A DNA stretch of 40,404 bases from a virus. Within the stretch, counting starts at the first letter, position 1. Each line of letters opens with the position of its first letter. The stretch is from positions 1 to 40,404 of the IMG/VR virus record IMGVR_UViG_3300036760_000131; one strand, 5' to 3'. Below, piece by piece: positions 22,401-30,377 of this stretch. A program made the position numbers and the translations under genes. The notes under the pieces are model-generated. The model saw only the letters and a list, made by a program, of their open reading frames with translations. It searched no databases and was not told the origin of the DNA.

Positions 22401-22650
22401 TTCCAACCTCACGGGGTATATTTGCTATCGCCTTTGGGATGTTACTCAAACCTGTGTCTTCGGGGTTGTATGAAAAGCCAGGAATAATATCGGCGATTGG
22501 GGTAAGAGATTTCGGCTTGCCATATTCAGCCTCATACTCTGCACGGGTCATCCTTCGCGGAGATGGTTTTATATTTAACGTCGAGGTACTTACAACAGGG
22601 GCGACACCATATTTCGCTTGATATTCAGCCCGTGTCATTTGTACTGCCAT
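19426..22650 (-). CDS. Large internal/polyvalent virion protein (1074 aa)
   Basis: Starts MAVQMTRAEYQAKYG (ATG 22648-22650); a second MTRAEYEAEYGKP copy follows at about residue 36. N-terminal 500 residues are long helices and a Gly/Ala-rich membrane-like stretch (IGGAAGHAVGGPTGMAIGTIV). The C-terminal third holds RRVIELQSDLFQKGRL, WHERVIREEVKQAAKDGKT and FPTGETAMKIEGLG, which resemble the 'large polyvalent protein' domains (LPD-type; 'IEEIQSDWHQ.GR' pattern) found in proteins ejected with phage DNA. Likely packaged and injected to act on the host early. The exact domain family is inferred. Confidence 0.75.
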   Translation of the reverse strand: MAVQMTRAEYQAKYGVAPVVSTSTLNIKPSPRRMTRAEYEAEYGKPKSLTPIADIIPGFSYNPEDTGLSNIPKAIANIPREVGRAVEATARVPGEIYKTVTDPSVQAHPLKAVQGFAETAYGTLVKPVVDVLSGMGNTFLGQIQKVVKDTTGYYLGDTRAKQALNEANPNLYKVVQAVQEMLVSNPLATAGPVVQPLKPVTAPIVSAAKTVRQSIIERTNVQTTAHIADEIYNIENNYSKLRTANDRAIDSGAASRQRIAQTDVLVDSVDSTGTIRTKQPNGAVDQYRALAIEGKEEVVRENLVNEGKKVNLAKVERDLVAEVGSSGLEGADLVKALQGIKNEIKGLKLRANEFGDVELAKIHDAKINTYKNIDYNSPIDKTYRKAVARTYKQVIEENSATNVKEVNTELAKYYQDIDRLERLDGRKTKGGKLGKYFAQISGNLIGGAAGHAVGGPTGMAIGTIVGGEVGGFLRGKQMAGTFGEPRGLKAKPNTVLEQAAQKAKEGRIVDLRKPDVKVGAAKDIPKTKEILKVERQISENVEAQKKAISKGDYTLVAALKEIYKALVEKLKEIIKAIKETASKSERGFIRLDGGQSNSRGNLNKQYKNTPTANKTIIDGNDSTQLAHFKGFTDITTKVLERLKGKSVTSKQEILDFTNMPELKQAERDLIRNIVNDYKGATVPVKEFANKVKTELLPLKTEPQANYESITLPSKLRGPVADYSERVYTSSISTSAGDVHFSKGNFPNYFAHSRIEDLPGASTPKRLTDRGQGRGLMFPGEDKLPQYQGSTRRVIELQSDLFQKGRLEGEQYKYSSAIDYLPTGLKNEYAKAANREMSLRGVVNKNQYTDEIDSLATRQREIEKIAEKTKTETLTKRGGELSKLEPYRNTWHERVIREEVKQAAKDGKTKLQFPTGETAMKIEGLGESRPWYMGATEVTPADLKVGMKISERRPAYSMDQHEWYVTNVLGDGKFKAMPKDVWDKVKNKEPGYSAPVSINRASETFDISGKVDTNNPIYKFYEKEVGKYITNKYGAKSVTDAQGVTWLEITIPKGAARLPVEAFGILPLLVPNEKE

Positions 22651-22651
22651 G

Positions 22652-24106
22652 CTAATCAATAATGATTATTTCATCTCCATTTGGGGCTATAGTTATGGTA
22701 GTGGGAAGAGGGGAATTTATCCCAGACATTCCTTTCACCGCATCATTCCACCGTTGCAGACTAGCCTTTATCTGATTAAGATTTTCCTTGAAACTTTCAA
22801 CCGATTGCCCTTGGTCAAGACCCGCAAGAGCAGAAGTCAAAAGTGCTAGCTCTCTATCGCTCACGTTACCAAGCGCACCACCAGTCTTGCTGGCTTCACG
22901 CATAGCGGTCAGTTCGCCAAAAGCTATATTTGCTTTAAGGCTATCGAGATCAGCCTTAAAGTCCCTCGCAGGCGATGTTGGAATAAATGTAGTAAGAGAG
23001 CCGAATCCGACCACAGCCCCATTTACTCGTCCGAGAAGATTATCAACTTCCTGTGTAATCCGAGTCTGTCGTTCTGCTTGGTAAGGAGACACACCCGTAA
23101 TGCCAGGAATAGTACCCATTAAAGAAATATCAATTTTCAGTTTTTCATTTATCAATCGTTGATTTTCAAGGTCTAGGAGTGATTTCTGTTTAGCTATTGG
23201 GTCAGTGAGGTACTGTCCAAGTAATTGGAGCACCTGTTGTGGTGTCTTCCCTTCGGTTTGTCTGATGAGTTCAATCGGAGCGCCATTTTTTATAGCATCA
23301 ACCTGCCAGCCTTGAAGCAGTTTTGCATCAGCCTCTTGTTGGTTAATTTGTCGTGAGCGTGCATCCTGTATATCCTTCGCTCTTTGTGCCCTGTTTTTGT
23401 CAGCCAAGGAATACGCAGGGCTTTTGAGTATCAAGTCAAGATTTTCTTTAGCAACAGCTATCTGTTCTTTTATGGGGTCGAACTTTTGCGCTACGGCCCT
23501 GTCTACGAGGTCAAGAGCAGTAGTGAGGTTTCCTCTACTTGCTTCGAGTAGGGAGGCCGTGGAGAGGGCCTGAATAGCGTTGTTGCGTAATGCGGCGGTT
23601 TGGTGTGGTCGCAATCCTCCTTCGGTGATGCCTCTACCTGTTGCGTCTTGCTGTAATTGGAGTGGTATAGCAAGGGCTTCGTTTTGTAGTCCTTTAAGTC
23701 GGGCTGAAAGGTCTGATTGGGTTTTGGTGAGGTCGGTTATGCCTTGTGTTTTTTCCTGTTCAGCGCGATAGTCTGATTCACCAATAAGTTGCTTTTCGAG
23801 CGCGGTGATAACATCAAAGCCACCCTGTGCTTGCTGTTCTGGCTCGGTGAGGGTGAGTTCAGCATTCAAACCGGCGACGGGGTAGTTATTATAGGGTTGT
23901 GGACTGCCAAAGTTTGTCGTTGCAGGAGGATTCAGGGTGGCACTTGATATGGTAGGTGGGGTTGCAATAGTTGTGGTGTTGGTACCTCCGATATCGTATT
24001 GGCTCCCATTGTTTTGAATAGATACTCCGCTTCCTAACTGGGCCGCTGACTGAAAGGCGGCTTTTTGTTCAGGGGTGAATCCGCTTATGTCGAGTGGGGT
24101 TACCAT
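22652..24106 (-). CDS. Internal head or tail protein with conserved 'GGALGNVSD' motif (484 aa)
   Basis: Asn/Gln-rich N-terminus, then extended helices (REQ, KENL repeats). The segment AMREASKTGGALGNVSDREL followed by LLTSALAGLDQG is a motif I recall in many phage structural proteins of unknown role. The gene lies next to the polyvalent protein, suggesting a co-packaged or ejection-channel protein. Confidence 0.7.
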   Translation of the reverse strand: MVTPLDISGFTPEQKAAFQSAAQLGSGVSIQNNGSQYDIGGTNTTTIATPPTISSATLNPPATTNFGSPQPYNNYPVAGLNAELTLTEPEQQAQGGFDVITALEKQLIGESDYRAEQEKTQGITDLTKTQSDLSARLKGLQNEALAIPLQLQQDATGRGITEGGLRPHQTAALRNNAIQALSTASLLEASRGNLTTALDLVDRAVAQKFDPIKEQIAVAKENLDLILKSPAYSLADKNRAQRAKDIQDARSRQINQQEADAKLLQGWQVDAIKNGAPIELIRQTEGKTPQQVLQLLGQYLTDPIAKQKSLLDLENQRLINEKLKIDISLMGTIPGITGVSPYQAERQTRITQEVDNLLGRVNGAVVGFGSLTTFIPTSPARDFKADLDSLKANIAFGELTAMREASKTGGALGNVSDRELALLTSALAGLDQGQSVESFKENLNQIKASLQRWNDAVKGMSGINSPLPTTITIAPNGDEIIIID

Positions 24107-24127
24107 AGTTGTGAGTTTAGCATGTTA

Positions 24128-24445
24128 CTAAGCGGTGATTCCGAAGTTTTTAATAGCTGTGCGAATAGAATTGATTGCAGTCCGTGATTCTGCATCTACT
24201 GTTGCTCCACCTGTCGGCGCAGAAATTGCTCCTGCTTGTACGACTGGGGTTACTCCATACACCGATAATTTTTGTGTCGTTTCAGTACCGATTTTCGTAC
24301 CTGTACCAACACCAAACTGTATATTTCTACCATCCAAAAGTTGAACTGTCTTATGAAAAATGTATCTATCAGAAGCCAAAAACTCCTCAAATTCATCATG
24401 AATGATTGAGCGTACTTCGTTTATCTGTTCGTCGGTGAGTGTCAT
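24128..24445 (-). CDS. Small structural protein with conserved tail motif (105 aa)
   Basis: Helical N-terminus (EVRSIIHDEFEEFLAS), then GRNIQFGVGTGTKIGTETTQ, KLSVYGVTPVVQAGAI and SAPTGGATVDAESRTAINSI. This 'GTKIGT..TQKL...TPV.Q...PTGG' pattern occurs in fibre-tip or neck proteins of many metagenomic phages. It overlaps the next gene by ATGA. A virion component; role unknown. Confidence 0.75.
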   Translation of the reverse strand: MTLTDEQINEVRSIIHDEFEEFLASDRYIFHKTVQLLDGRNIQFGVGTGTKIGTETTQKLSVYGVTPVVQAGAISAPTGGATVDAESRTAINSIRTAIKNFGITA

Positions 24446-25953
24446 ATATTTGTTTCTAGTGCTTTATATTTATAGGTCAGTGAAGTGATTGGAGTACCTT
24501 TCGACTCGATTCTAAACTCGTATTCCCGTCCTGAAGTGAATTGCGTCCCGGCATCTAAGGCAGTTCTTTCCAAAAACCTAGAAGCTACGGTGGTATCAGT
24601 TGCTACCGTGGTGTAACTTCCCCCGTCAACCTTATATTTCAATATGACTTGTCCACTAGTGGGGATTGCTTCATAGCCCACCGTAACCGAGATAAGCTGT
24701 TTTTTTCTGAGCCTGTCTAAGGGTTCCATGTTTGGGTTGATGGTGGTCTCTAACGTTGAAGTCGCGGTGTAGGTTTCTGTGTCGTTTGTTTTGGTCATCG
24801 ACTCCGTCCCGTTGTCGTCGTAAGACATGAACAAAAAGTCGCCCGCGTAGAAGAAATTATAGAAAACCCCATTGGTCAGCGCAGTGTCATTATTCGGGGT
24901 TCTCTCATGCACAACCGAGAACGGACTATTTAAACTCGGTCGTCCAACACTCCACACCCCCTGACGCAGGGTGCCATTTATCGTTATTTTCATCATGAAA
25001 TAAATCCGATTGTTTATCTTCTGTTTGGCTATTGGAAGCTGAGTGACAATAGTTTCTCCGACAAGTTCAGAAAACTTTACTGCTTTTGATACTGATAAAT
25101 ATCGAAATATAACCCTATCCTTAAACCTTGTTGTGTTACCGCCCGAAAGAGCTACCCCCACGAGGACACCATCTATCTCCTCTAATACCTTCAGGTTCTC
25201 CTCACCCCAGTCAATGCTATCCGAAAGAGTAGGAAGTGAAGAATCTCTATCCCAAAGAAACACCCGTGAATGTCCAACGCCCGACAGTGGGGCGCATCCT
25301 ATGGCTAGATAGTTTCCATACTCACATATTGACGTTATATATAAATCGGTTGGCAGTGTGAGTGCTGCGTCCACCCATGCACTGCTGTTATAGCTTGCAA
25401 TCTTATTGTCATACGGGATATACATAACATCATCTTTGGAATGTACTATTCCTTGTGCAAGGTTGATATACGCAATCGGACGAGCGGAGTCTACCCAACT
25501 TCCGCCCGCAGGGTTGTAACTCCAAATGGTCGTGTTTGCACGGGCGCCGTATACAAGTCCTGTTTTTTTGTAGTACACGAAAAGATTGTAAGAACCATTA
25601 CCAGCCGATGAGGCTTCGCTCGTAGTGTTTGTCCAATCTGCGTCGTCAAGGTCGTTATCCGCACCAGTCGTCAAGTCTTTATACATAACCTTAGCCAGTG
25701 CGCTCCCCGTTATGTTTCCCAAACCATACAGACTGTAGGTAATAGGCGTTCCAATTCTCAGTGCAATAAGAAAGTTGCGTATCTTGTGGTCTGACACCAA
25801 AGTATCACCAGCCTCACTGTTTCTATAAGGGGTAAGACGGTTACTGTCTGTGAGGTTGTCAAAACTAGAAATCATCCGAGCAATCCCAGACGCTTGTGTC
25901 CTTGGGTCATTCACTATTCCCCCGTCAAACTTGTTAATGATTACTGTTTTCAT
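24442..25953 (-). CDS. Tail hub/nozzle-like protein with beta propeller character (503 aa)
   Basis: ATG 25951-25953 chosen: MKTVIINKFDGGIVNDPRTQ is the podovirus tail-hub-like opening ('FDGG...DPR'). The rest alternates strands with blade-like spacing (VYIPYDNKIASYNSS, RVFLWDRDSSLP, LVGVALSGG). Position after the adaptor fits a tail-tube or nozzle (gp10/gp12-like) role. It overlaps both neighbours by ATGA. Confidence 0.7.
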   Translation of the reverse strand: MKTVIINKFDGGIVNDPRTQASGIARMISSFDNLTDSNRLTPYRNSEAGDTLVSDHKIRNFLIALRIGTPITYSLYGLGNITGSALAKVMYKDLTTGADNDLDDADWTNTTSEASSAGNGSYNLFVYYKKTGLVYGARANTTIWSYNPAGGSWVDSARPIAYINLAQGIVHSKDDVMYIPYDNKIASYNSSAWVDAALTLPTDLYITSICEYGNYLAIGCAPLSGVGHSRVFLWDRDSSLPTLSDSIDWGEENLKVLEEIDGVLVGVALSGGNTTRFKDRVIFRYLSVSKAVKFSELVGETIVTQLPIAKQKINNRIYFMMKITINGTLRQGVWSVGRPSLNSPFSVVHERTPNNDTALTNGVFYNFFYAGDFLFMSYDDNGTESMTKTNDTETYTATSTLETTINPNMEPLDRLRKKQLISVTVGYEAIPTSGQVILKYKVDGGSYTTVATDTTVASRFLERTALDAGTQFTSGREYEFRIESKGTPITSLTYKYKALETNI

Positions 25954-26990
25954 GATTTTGGTAGATTCGTCATCGTAGAGGAAGACTTGCTCGGGTTCGC
26001 CCAACTCGAAGATGACTTAGACTGATTGGAAAGAGAGGATGAGTTTTTTGTAGCGTTATTCCAGCGCAGGGCAAGAACGAATGAGATTGCTTGCCCTGTA
26101 AGTGTGTAGGTACCAGTTACCAATGCCAATACCCAACGAATACCAATATCAACGCCGGTAAGAGTGTATGAACCTACTGCCATAGTAATCGGGGTTGCCA
26201 TATTTACAGTGAAAGTTCCTGAAGATGTGAATGAGTGAATGGTATAGCCTCCTGAGGTTGTTATAGTGCCACCAGTGGTAATGGCTGGGTTTACGTTGTT
26301 ACTGCCGTCAGTGAGATACCGAATGATGACGATTCCTGAACCACCCCGCGAAGTCGCCGTTCCTCCCGCTCCACCCGCTCCCCCGCCACCCCCAGTGTTA
26401 GCCGTACCACTTACGCCATTGCCATTTCCGTTTGCTGCTCCCGCTCCCCCCCCACCTGCTCCACCTGCACCTGTTCCTGTTGCCCCACCATTGTATGAAC
26501 CACCTCCCCCACCACCTGCGTAGGTTACAGAAGCACCTGAGATAGAAGATGCTGTACCTGCCCCACCATCTCCAGCCTTAATATTAGTAGCCGCTCCACC
26601 CGCTCCACCCGCTCCCCCGCCACCCCCACCAGTTCCAATAGTTGATGATGGTCCTTCTCCTGTTCCTCCGTAGCCGCCGTAAGAACCTGTCCCCCCCGCT
26701 TTTTGTGTTCCTGATGGGTTTGCACCACCCCCACCCCCACATCCACCGTTATCTCCTGCCACGCCTCCACCTCCTCCATGTCCGCCACCAGTAGCAGTAA
26801 TTGTTGAAAACACTGAGTCAGCCCCAACACTTCCTGCGGTTGCACCGCCTGTACCGACGGTTATGGAATATGCCTGCGGTGTTACAGTGAATCCTGATGC
26901 TGTACGAAAGCCCCCTGCCCCCGCGCCCCCACCTTGGTCGCTTGGGGAACCTCCCCCGCCAACTACTAGATATTCAACAGTACTTGCCAT
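25950..26990 (-). CDS. Glycine-rich adhesin-like fibre protein
   Basis: 346 residues. About residues 10-220 are glycine-rich loops (GGGGG, GAGGAGG), which in other phage adhesins pack into polyglycine-II sandwich domains that present receptor-binding loops. It has ATSRGGSGIVIIRYLTDGSN, then beta strands (GTFTVNMATPITMAVGSYTL) and a C-terminal Ser/Asn/Lys tail of repeated SKSSS units. Likely a receptor-binding or decoration protein. Confidence 0.8.
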   Translation of the reverse strand: MASTVEYLVVGGGGSPSDQGGGAGAGGFRTASGFTVTPQAYSITVGTGGATAGSVGADSVFSTITATGGGHGGGGGVAGDNGGCGGGGGANPSGTQKAGGTGSYGGYGGTGEGPSSTIGTGGGGGGAGGAGGAATNIKAGDGGAGTASSISGASVTYAGGGGGGSYNGGATGTGAGGAGGGGAGAANGNGNGVSGTANTGGGGGAGGAGGTATSRGGSGIVIIRYLTDGSNNVNPAITTGGTITTSGGYTIHSFTSSGTFTVNMATPITMAVGSYTLTGVDIGIRWVLALVTGTYTLTGQAISFVLALRWNNATKNSSSLSNQSKSSSSWANPSKSSSTMTNLPKS

Positions 26991-27401
26991 TTATACAATA
27001 GTTAAGAGTCCTGCACTTGCGTCAAAGTCCAGTAACAACGCATCTCCGTTTTGGAGTGTCAGAGCAGAGCCATAGTCAAAATAAGCTATCAATTCATCAT
27101 TTGTTGCTGTGTCATCGTACACGACAACGTATCTGAATGGTCCTACCGTTCCGCCTGACGCGGTAAGAGTTAAGTCGGCAATAGTAAGTTTGTAGGTTCC
27201 CGAGCTTTGCGCAGATGCTGAAATGGTAAGTGTTCGTGTGGAACAATTCGTGTACGATACTTCGGTTATATTTGCGAGAACCGTATTAGTGTTTACGGGT
27301 GCGGAATTGGTGAGCGCGACCTTAAGTGTGTCAGAGCCTAAATTAAATGTCTTCTCTGCGAGATATTCAACGAACGAAAGGAACTTTGTATATGATGCCA
27401 T
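26991..27401 (-). CDS. Minor tail/decoration protein (136 aa)
   Basis: MASYTKFLSFVEYLAEKTFN, then DTLKVALTNSAPVNTNTVLA and FRYVVVYDDTATNDELIAYF. This is a familiar phage structural family (KVALTNTAP..., YVVLYDDT pattern) with a beta-sandwich fold. It lies between the adaptor and the glycine-rich fibre. Confidence 0.75.
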   Translation of the reverse strand: MASYTKFLSFVEYLAEKTFNLGSDTLKVALTNSAPVNTNTVLANITEVSYTNCSTRTLTISASAQSSGTYKLTIADLTLTASGGTVGPFRYVVVYDDTATNDELIAYFDYGSALTLQNGDALLLDFDASAGLLTIV

Positions 27402-27409
27402 ATTATCTA

Positions 27410-28087
27410 TTATCTGAAGTTTATCTGTTTACTAGTAATCATCTGACGATCATCTTTGTCTCGTTTAGAGTAGTCGGCTACTATCTGTGTTTCTTTACGC
27501 TGTATTTCTGCCATGTAGCCTGGTGCCATTGGCAGTCCATTTGCTACACAGTAGTCATACGCTACCCAGAGAGGGATAAGGTCGTGGTAGAGAGAGTTGA
27601 AGCCCGGCGAAGTAGAGCCTGTTACCGCCGAGAAGTCTGCGGGTGCGCGTTGGAAGTAAAGTTTAAGCGAAGCGGTTTGTGTGTAGTTCGGGATAGGATA
27701 GAGAAACAGAGAGTTGCCGATTTTATCGTAGTAGACAGGAGTTCCTGTGGCTGTAGCGTTTAGGGCATAGTCTTCATCCGCTTGGTCTACGGGTTCAAGT
27801 CTTGTGAACGTGGTTGCACCGCTTGGTTTAATTTCAGCCCTTAAAAGTCTGATATGAGTTACTGCTATTGAATAATCCTGTTGAGAGGTGGTTATGGTCG
27901 TGGTGGCGATAGGTAAGTCGGTTTGGGTATCATCATCCCACTGCCACCTGCCGTCAGCCTGAAGTATCAAAGAAGCAACACGGCTATATGCCATGTTCAT
28001 TGAAATAAGCATATCCGCAGACGCAAACGAACTACTGTTCGTTTTTGTGAGGAAGTATATTCGGTTGGAAATATCTGCGATGGTCAT
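27410..28087 (-). CDS. Head-to-tail adaptor (P22 gp4 / T7 gp11-like)
   Basis: 225 residues. N-terminal helices (MTIADISNRIYFLTKTNSSSF...ISMNMAYSRVASLILQADGRW) and QQDYSIAVTHIRLL, then LYPIPNYTQTASLKLYFQRA and a C-terminal helix with YDYCVANGLPMAPGYMAEIQ. The pattern and position (after the coat gene) match adaptor proteins that sit under the portal. Confidence 0.75.
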   Translation of the reverse strand: MTIADISNRIYFLTKTNSSSFASADMLISMNMAYSRVASLILQADGRWQWDDDTQTDLPIATTTITTSQQDYSIAVTHIRLLRAEIKPSGATTFTRLEPVDQADEDYALNATATGTPVYYDKIGNSLFLYPIPNYTQTASLKLYFQRAPADFSAVTGSTSPGFNSLYHDLIPLWVAYDYCVANGLPMAPGYMAEIQRKETQIVADYSKRDKDDRQMITSKQINFR

Positions 28088-28090
28088 AAA

Positions 28091-28675
28091 TCAGTATTGA
28101 TATTCTCCTAAATGCTTTACTCCAAGCGTTGGATCTGCCCAAACATCATACCCCACCTTGATGGCTTGCTGGCAAAACCACGCATCTTCTCCATTGATAA
28201 GCAACCCTTCTTTGTCTCTTCCAAAGAGGAACCACGGCTCTGGTATCTTATCGAAAACCGCAGTCTTGACCATAAGGAATCCAGTACCAACTACATGACA
28301 TTTGAAGATTTTAGTGTTATCAACTTTGTCTGGTTCAAGCGGAAATGAGGTTGAGGTAGCAGGGAGTTTCCGGAAGTTATATGCCGCTCCGATAATATCC
28401 TTATCATGGGCAACGAGTCGCGCTATCGGACTGGTCTTTCCTCCGTTACTAGGAAAGAACATGTCGCTATCAATCATCATTAGGTGTGTATTGCCTCGTT
28501 TCTTTGCTTCACGGGCAAGCCACACGCGACTTCCGATAATGTCACAGCTCACATTCATAATCATGTCTATCTCAAAGTCCAATCCTCGTACCGCATGAAC
28601 AAGTGAAAAGGCTGTCTTTGCCTTCACGACATCAGTACAGGCGAGCGCGATACAGACTTTGATTTTGTTTCCCAT
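28091..28675 (-). CDS. Glycosyltransferase inside the head operon
   Basis: 194 residues. MGNKIKVCIALACTDVVKAK, GNTHLMMIDSDMFFPSNGGK (DSD as DXD), YNFRKLP, a long loop, and LLINGEDAWFCQQAIKVGYD. GT-A/Anp1-like. Between adaptor and coat genes, so its substrate may be a virion protein. A GAGG ribosome-binding site 6 bases before the ATG lies at the edge of a hairpin. Confidence 0.8.
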   Translation of the reverse strand: MGNKIKVCIALACTDVVKAKTAFSLVHAVRGLDFEIDMIMNVSCDIIGSRVWLAREAKKRGNTHLMMIDSDMFFPSNGGKTSPIARLVAHDKDIIGAAYNFRKLPATSTSFPLEPDKVDNTKIFKCHVVGTGFLMVKTAVFDKIPEPWFLFGRDKEGLLINGEDAWFCQQAIKVGYDVWADPTLGVKHLGEYQY

Positions 28676-28683
28676 ATCTTGCC

Positions 28684-28700
28684 TCTTTCAAAGTGAAAGA
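28684..28700 (-). promoter_or_regulatory. Hairpin next to the ribosome-binding site of the head-operon glycosyltransferase
   Basis: Minus-strand TCTTTC-ACTTT-GAAAGA (6-bp perfect stem) leads directly into GGCAAGAT-ATG. Part of the GAGG site is in the 3' arm, so translation of the glycosyltransferase may be damped relative to the coat gene upstream. Confidence 0.45.
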
Positions 28701-28728
28701 AGCAAAGATGAGAAGCAACTATGCTACC

Positions 28729-29634
28729 TCAAACGACATTGACATCGAACACGATTGGGGCGACGTTTGTCTGCGTCTTGAACCCATAATCGAGCCGTGT
28801 ATGAATCGCTGTACCAGAGAGGAACCCTGCCGTCGAAGACGATGGTGTCTCCGTAACATAGGTTTTTCCGAAGGTACTCTTGAGCAGACCGAGTTTCTTG
28901 ACCTTTCGCACGCCCGCAAACAAGTGGTTTGCAGTGTGGGAGGTTGAGACATAGTGAAAGAGACCCAAAGCCTCTTTCCCTAAACGTCCGTTTCCTCCAT
29001 CTCGCAGGGCTTCATCAGCAAACGTAAAGCCGTTTGCCTGCATGAAGGTAACGAGTTTCGTCCAGTCAGCTGGTCGCCAGATAACGAACCCTCCGTTGGA
29101 CTTATAGAGGTCGAACCCATTGGCAGTCTGGATTTGCTCTATAACACCTCGACAAATATCATCGATGTTTGATGAGGTGACGGTGAGTTGGGTAGCGGCA
29201 AGGGCCACATTACCCGAACCATCGTCTCCAAGATTCGTATCATTGAGCGCGTCAGCAAGGACTAGAGCCTCGGTACGCTCTTCAATCTTCTTCCCGAGCA
29301 AGTCACCCATATTCACCCACTTGGAGTACTGCGACTGTGCCTGGTCGGCATAATCGAGATATACCGCATCGTACTCGGTAGTAACGATAGAGAGAGTTTC
29401 GGAAGACTGGGTGAGCGCAACGAGTGTAACGACATTCGAGAGCGTCATGCGGGTTGCCGCAGACGAGAATATCGTTGCTACTGCCGGTTCACCAGCTGTT
29501 CCGATGTACGGAAGGTTTGTTACTTGTGTGTCCGTGTACATCACGTCCATCACATCCTTCCAGTTCTGGGGCTTGTCGAGCCTTTCAGCGAGCTTGGTTT
29601 CCCAGGCTGCTTGGTAGATTCTTTCTTGAGCCAT
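28729..29634 (-). CDS. Major capsid protein (301 aa)
   Basis: The gene follows the scaffold directly. N-terminal MAQERIYQAAWETKLAERLD helix, TLSNVVTLVALTQSSETLSI strand region, and a long middle (ADYADQAQSQYSKWVNM-type helix, then FVIWRPADWTKLVTFMQANG). C-terminal SSTAGFLSGTAIHTRLDYGF, as in HK97-fold coat proteins of this size. Exact family uncertain; the call rests mainly on position, length and lack of other coat candidates. No Shine-Dalgarno; a hairpin precedes the start. Confidence 0.8.
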   Translation of the reverse strand: MAQERIYQAAWETKLAERLDKPQNWKDVMDVMYTDTQVTNLPYIGTAGEPAVATIFSSAATRMTLSNVVTLVALTQSSETLSIVTTEYDAVYLDYADQAQSQYSKWVNMGDLLGKKIEERTEALVLADALNDTNLGDDGSGNVALAATQLTVTSSNIDDICRGVIEQIQTANGFDLYKSNGGFVIWRPADWTKLVTFMQANGFTFADEALRDGGNGRLGKEALGLFHYVSTSHTANHLFAGVRKVKKLGLLKSTFGKTYVTETPSSSTAGFLSGTAIHTRLDYGFKTQTNVAPIVFDVNVV

Positions 29635-29643
29635 GATTTCTAA

Positions 29644-29660
29644 CTTGGCTGATAACCAAG
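29644..29660 (-). promoter_or_regulatory. Hairpin just upstream of the coat gene start
   Basis: CTTGG-TTATCAG-CCAAG on the transcript, 9 bases before the ATG. It may protect the 5' end of a processed coat mRNA or set translation level. No T tract, so not a terminator. Confidence 0.35.
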
Positions 29661-29673
29661 CGAAATCAGATGG

Positions 29674-30279
29674 TTACTTCCACGAAGGCTTGTTTGGATT
29701 CTCTTTGTCGAGCCTCGCATTAACAACCTTTTTCCGAAGTTCGAAGTCTTGAGGCAGTTCTCCTGTCCTCTCAAACTTATCGAGTGCGAGGTCGAATCCG
29801 TCGGATTGCGAACCCCCGCGTTTCGTCGAACTTGGTGTGGCGTTCTTAACTTCTCTCGCCGCTTTCAGTTCATTCAACTTTGCCTGGACATAATCATCTT
29901 TGAGAGTCTGACGGACGGTTTGTCCAGTCTTTTTCATGACTTTCTGAATGATATCTACATCCTCTGGCTCTGAAATCCCTTTAAGGTCGAGATAATCAAG
30001 TTGTGTTTCATCTAACTCGCCTGTTTTTTGGGAAGCGGGCTGGGGAGTGATAGCTTTGTCGGCCTCCTTGGCGGCTTCTGCGGCTTTCGCCGCTTCTACC
30101 GCTTTTGTCGCCGCGTCCTTAAACTTCTTCAGTTGAGTGGCGCGACGCTTGGCAATGCCTTTCAATTCCTCTGCTTTCGCTTTCCAGTCGATAGAGTCAT
30201 CGGCGAGTTCTTCAGGTGAGAATTCATCTTCCTGTAAGTCCTCTTCCTTAACATCTATCTGGTCATTAGTGTCAGTCAT
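29674..30279 (-). CDS. Scaffolding protein
   Basis: 201 residues. Acidic start (TNDQIDVKEEDLQEDEFS), Ala/Lys/Glu coiled-coil centre (ATKAVEAAKAAEAAKEADKA), helical C-terminus (KFERTGELPQDFELRKKVVN) and a basic tail (LDKENPNKPSWK). Charge, coiled-coil content and position directly before the coat gene are typical of scaffolds that shape the procapsid. Confidence 0.8.
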   Translation of the reverse strand: MTDTNDQIDVKEEDLQEDEFSPEELADDSIDWKAKAEELKGIAKRRATQLKKFKDAATKAVEAAKAAEAAKEADKAITPQPASQKTGELDETQLDYLDLKGISEPEDVDIIQKVMKKTGQTVRQTLKDDYVQAKLNELKAAREVKNATPSSTKRGGSQSDGFDLALDKFERTGELPQDFELRKKVVNARLDKENPNKPSWK

Positions 30280-30296
30280 AATGAGATGAGAGTTTC

Positions 30297-30343
30297 AATT
30301 TTGAAGATTGAGAACTTGGTTAATTTTGAAGATTAAGAACTTG
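30297..30343. repeat. Two direct repeats of 22 bp between exported-protein and scaffold genes
   Basis: 30297-30318 and 30322-30343 share AATTTTGAAGATT(G/A)AGAACTTG with one mismatch. A weaker third copy (GATTTTGGTAAGGTTCGAGAACC) follows and contains a GGTTC-GA-GAACC palindrome. It fills most of a 98-bp gap with no gene. A possible regulatory site or recombination remnant. Confidence 0.6.
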
Positions 30344-30377
30344 TATCGATTTTGGTAAGGTTCGAGAACCACACTCG

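Noticed and set aside
30359-30370. GGTTCGAGAACC read as a tRNA T-arm
   Set aside because: No acceptor stem, anticodon arm or D-arm around it; it is only a short palindrome.
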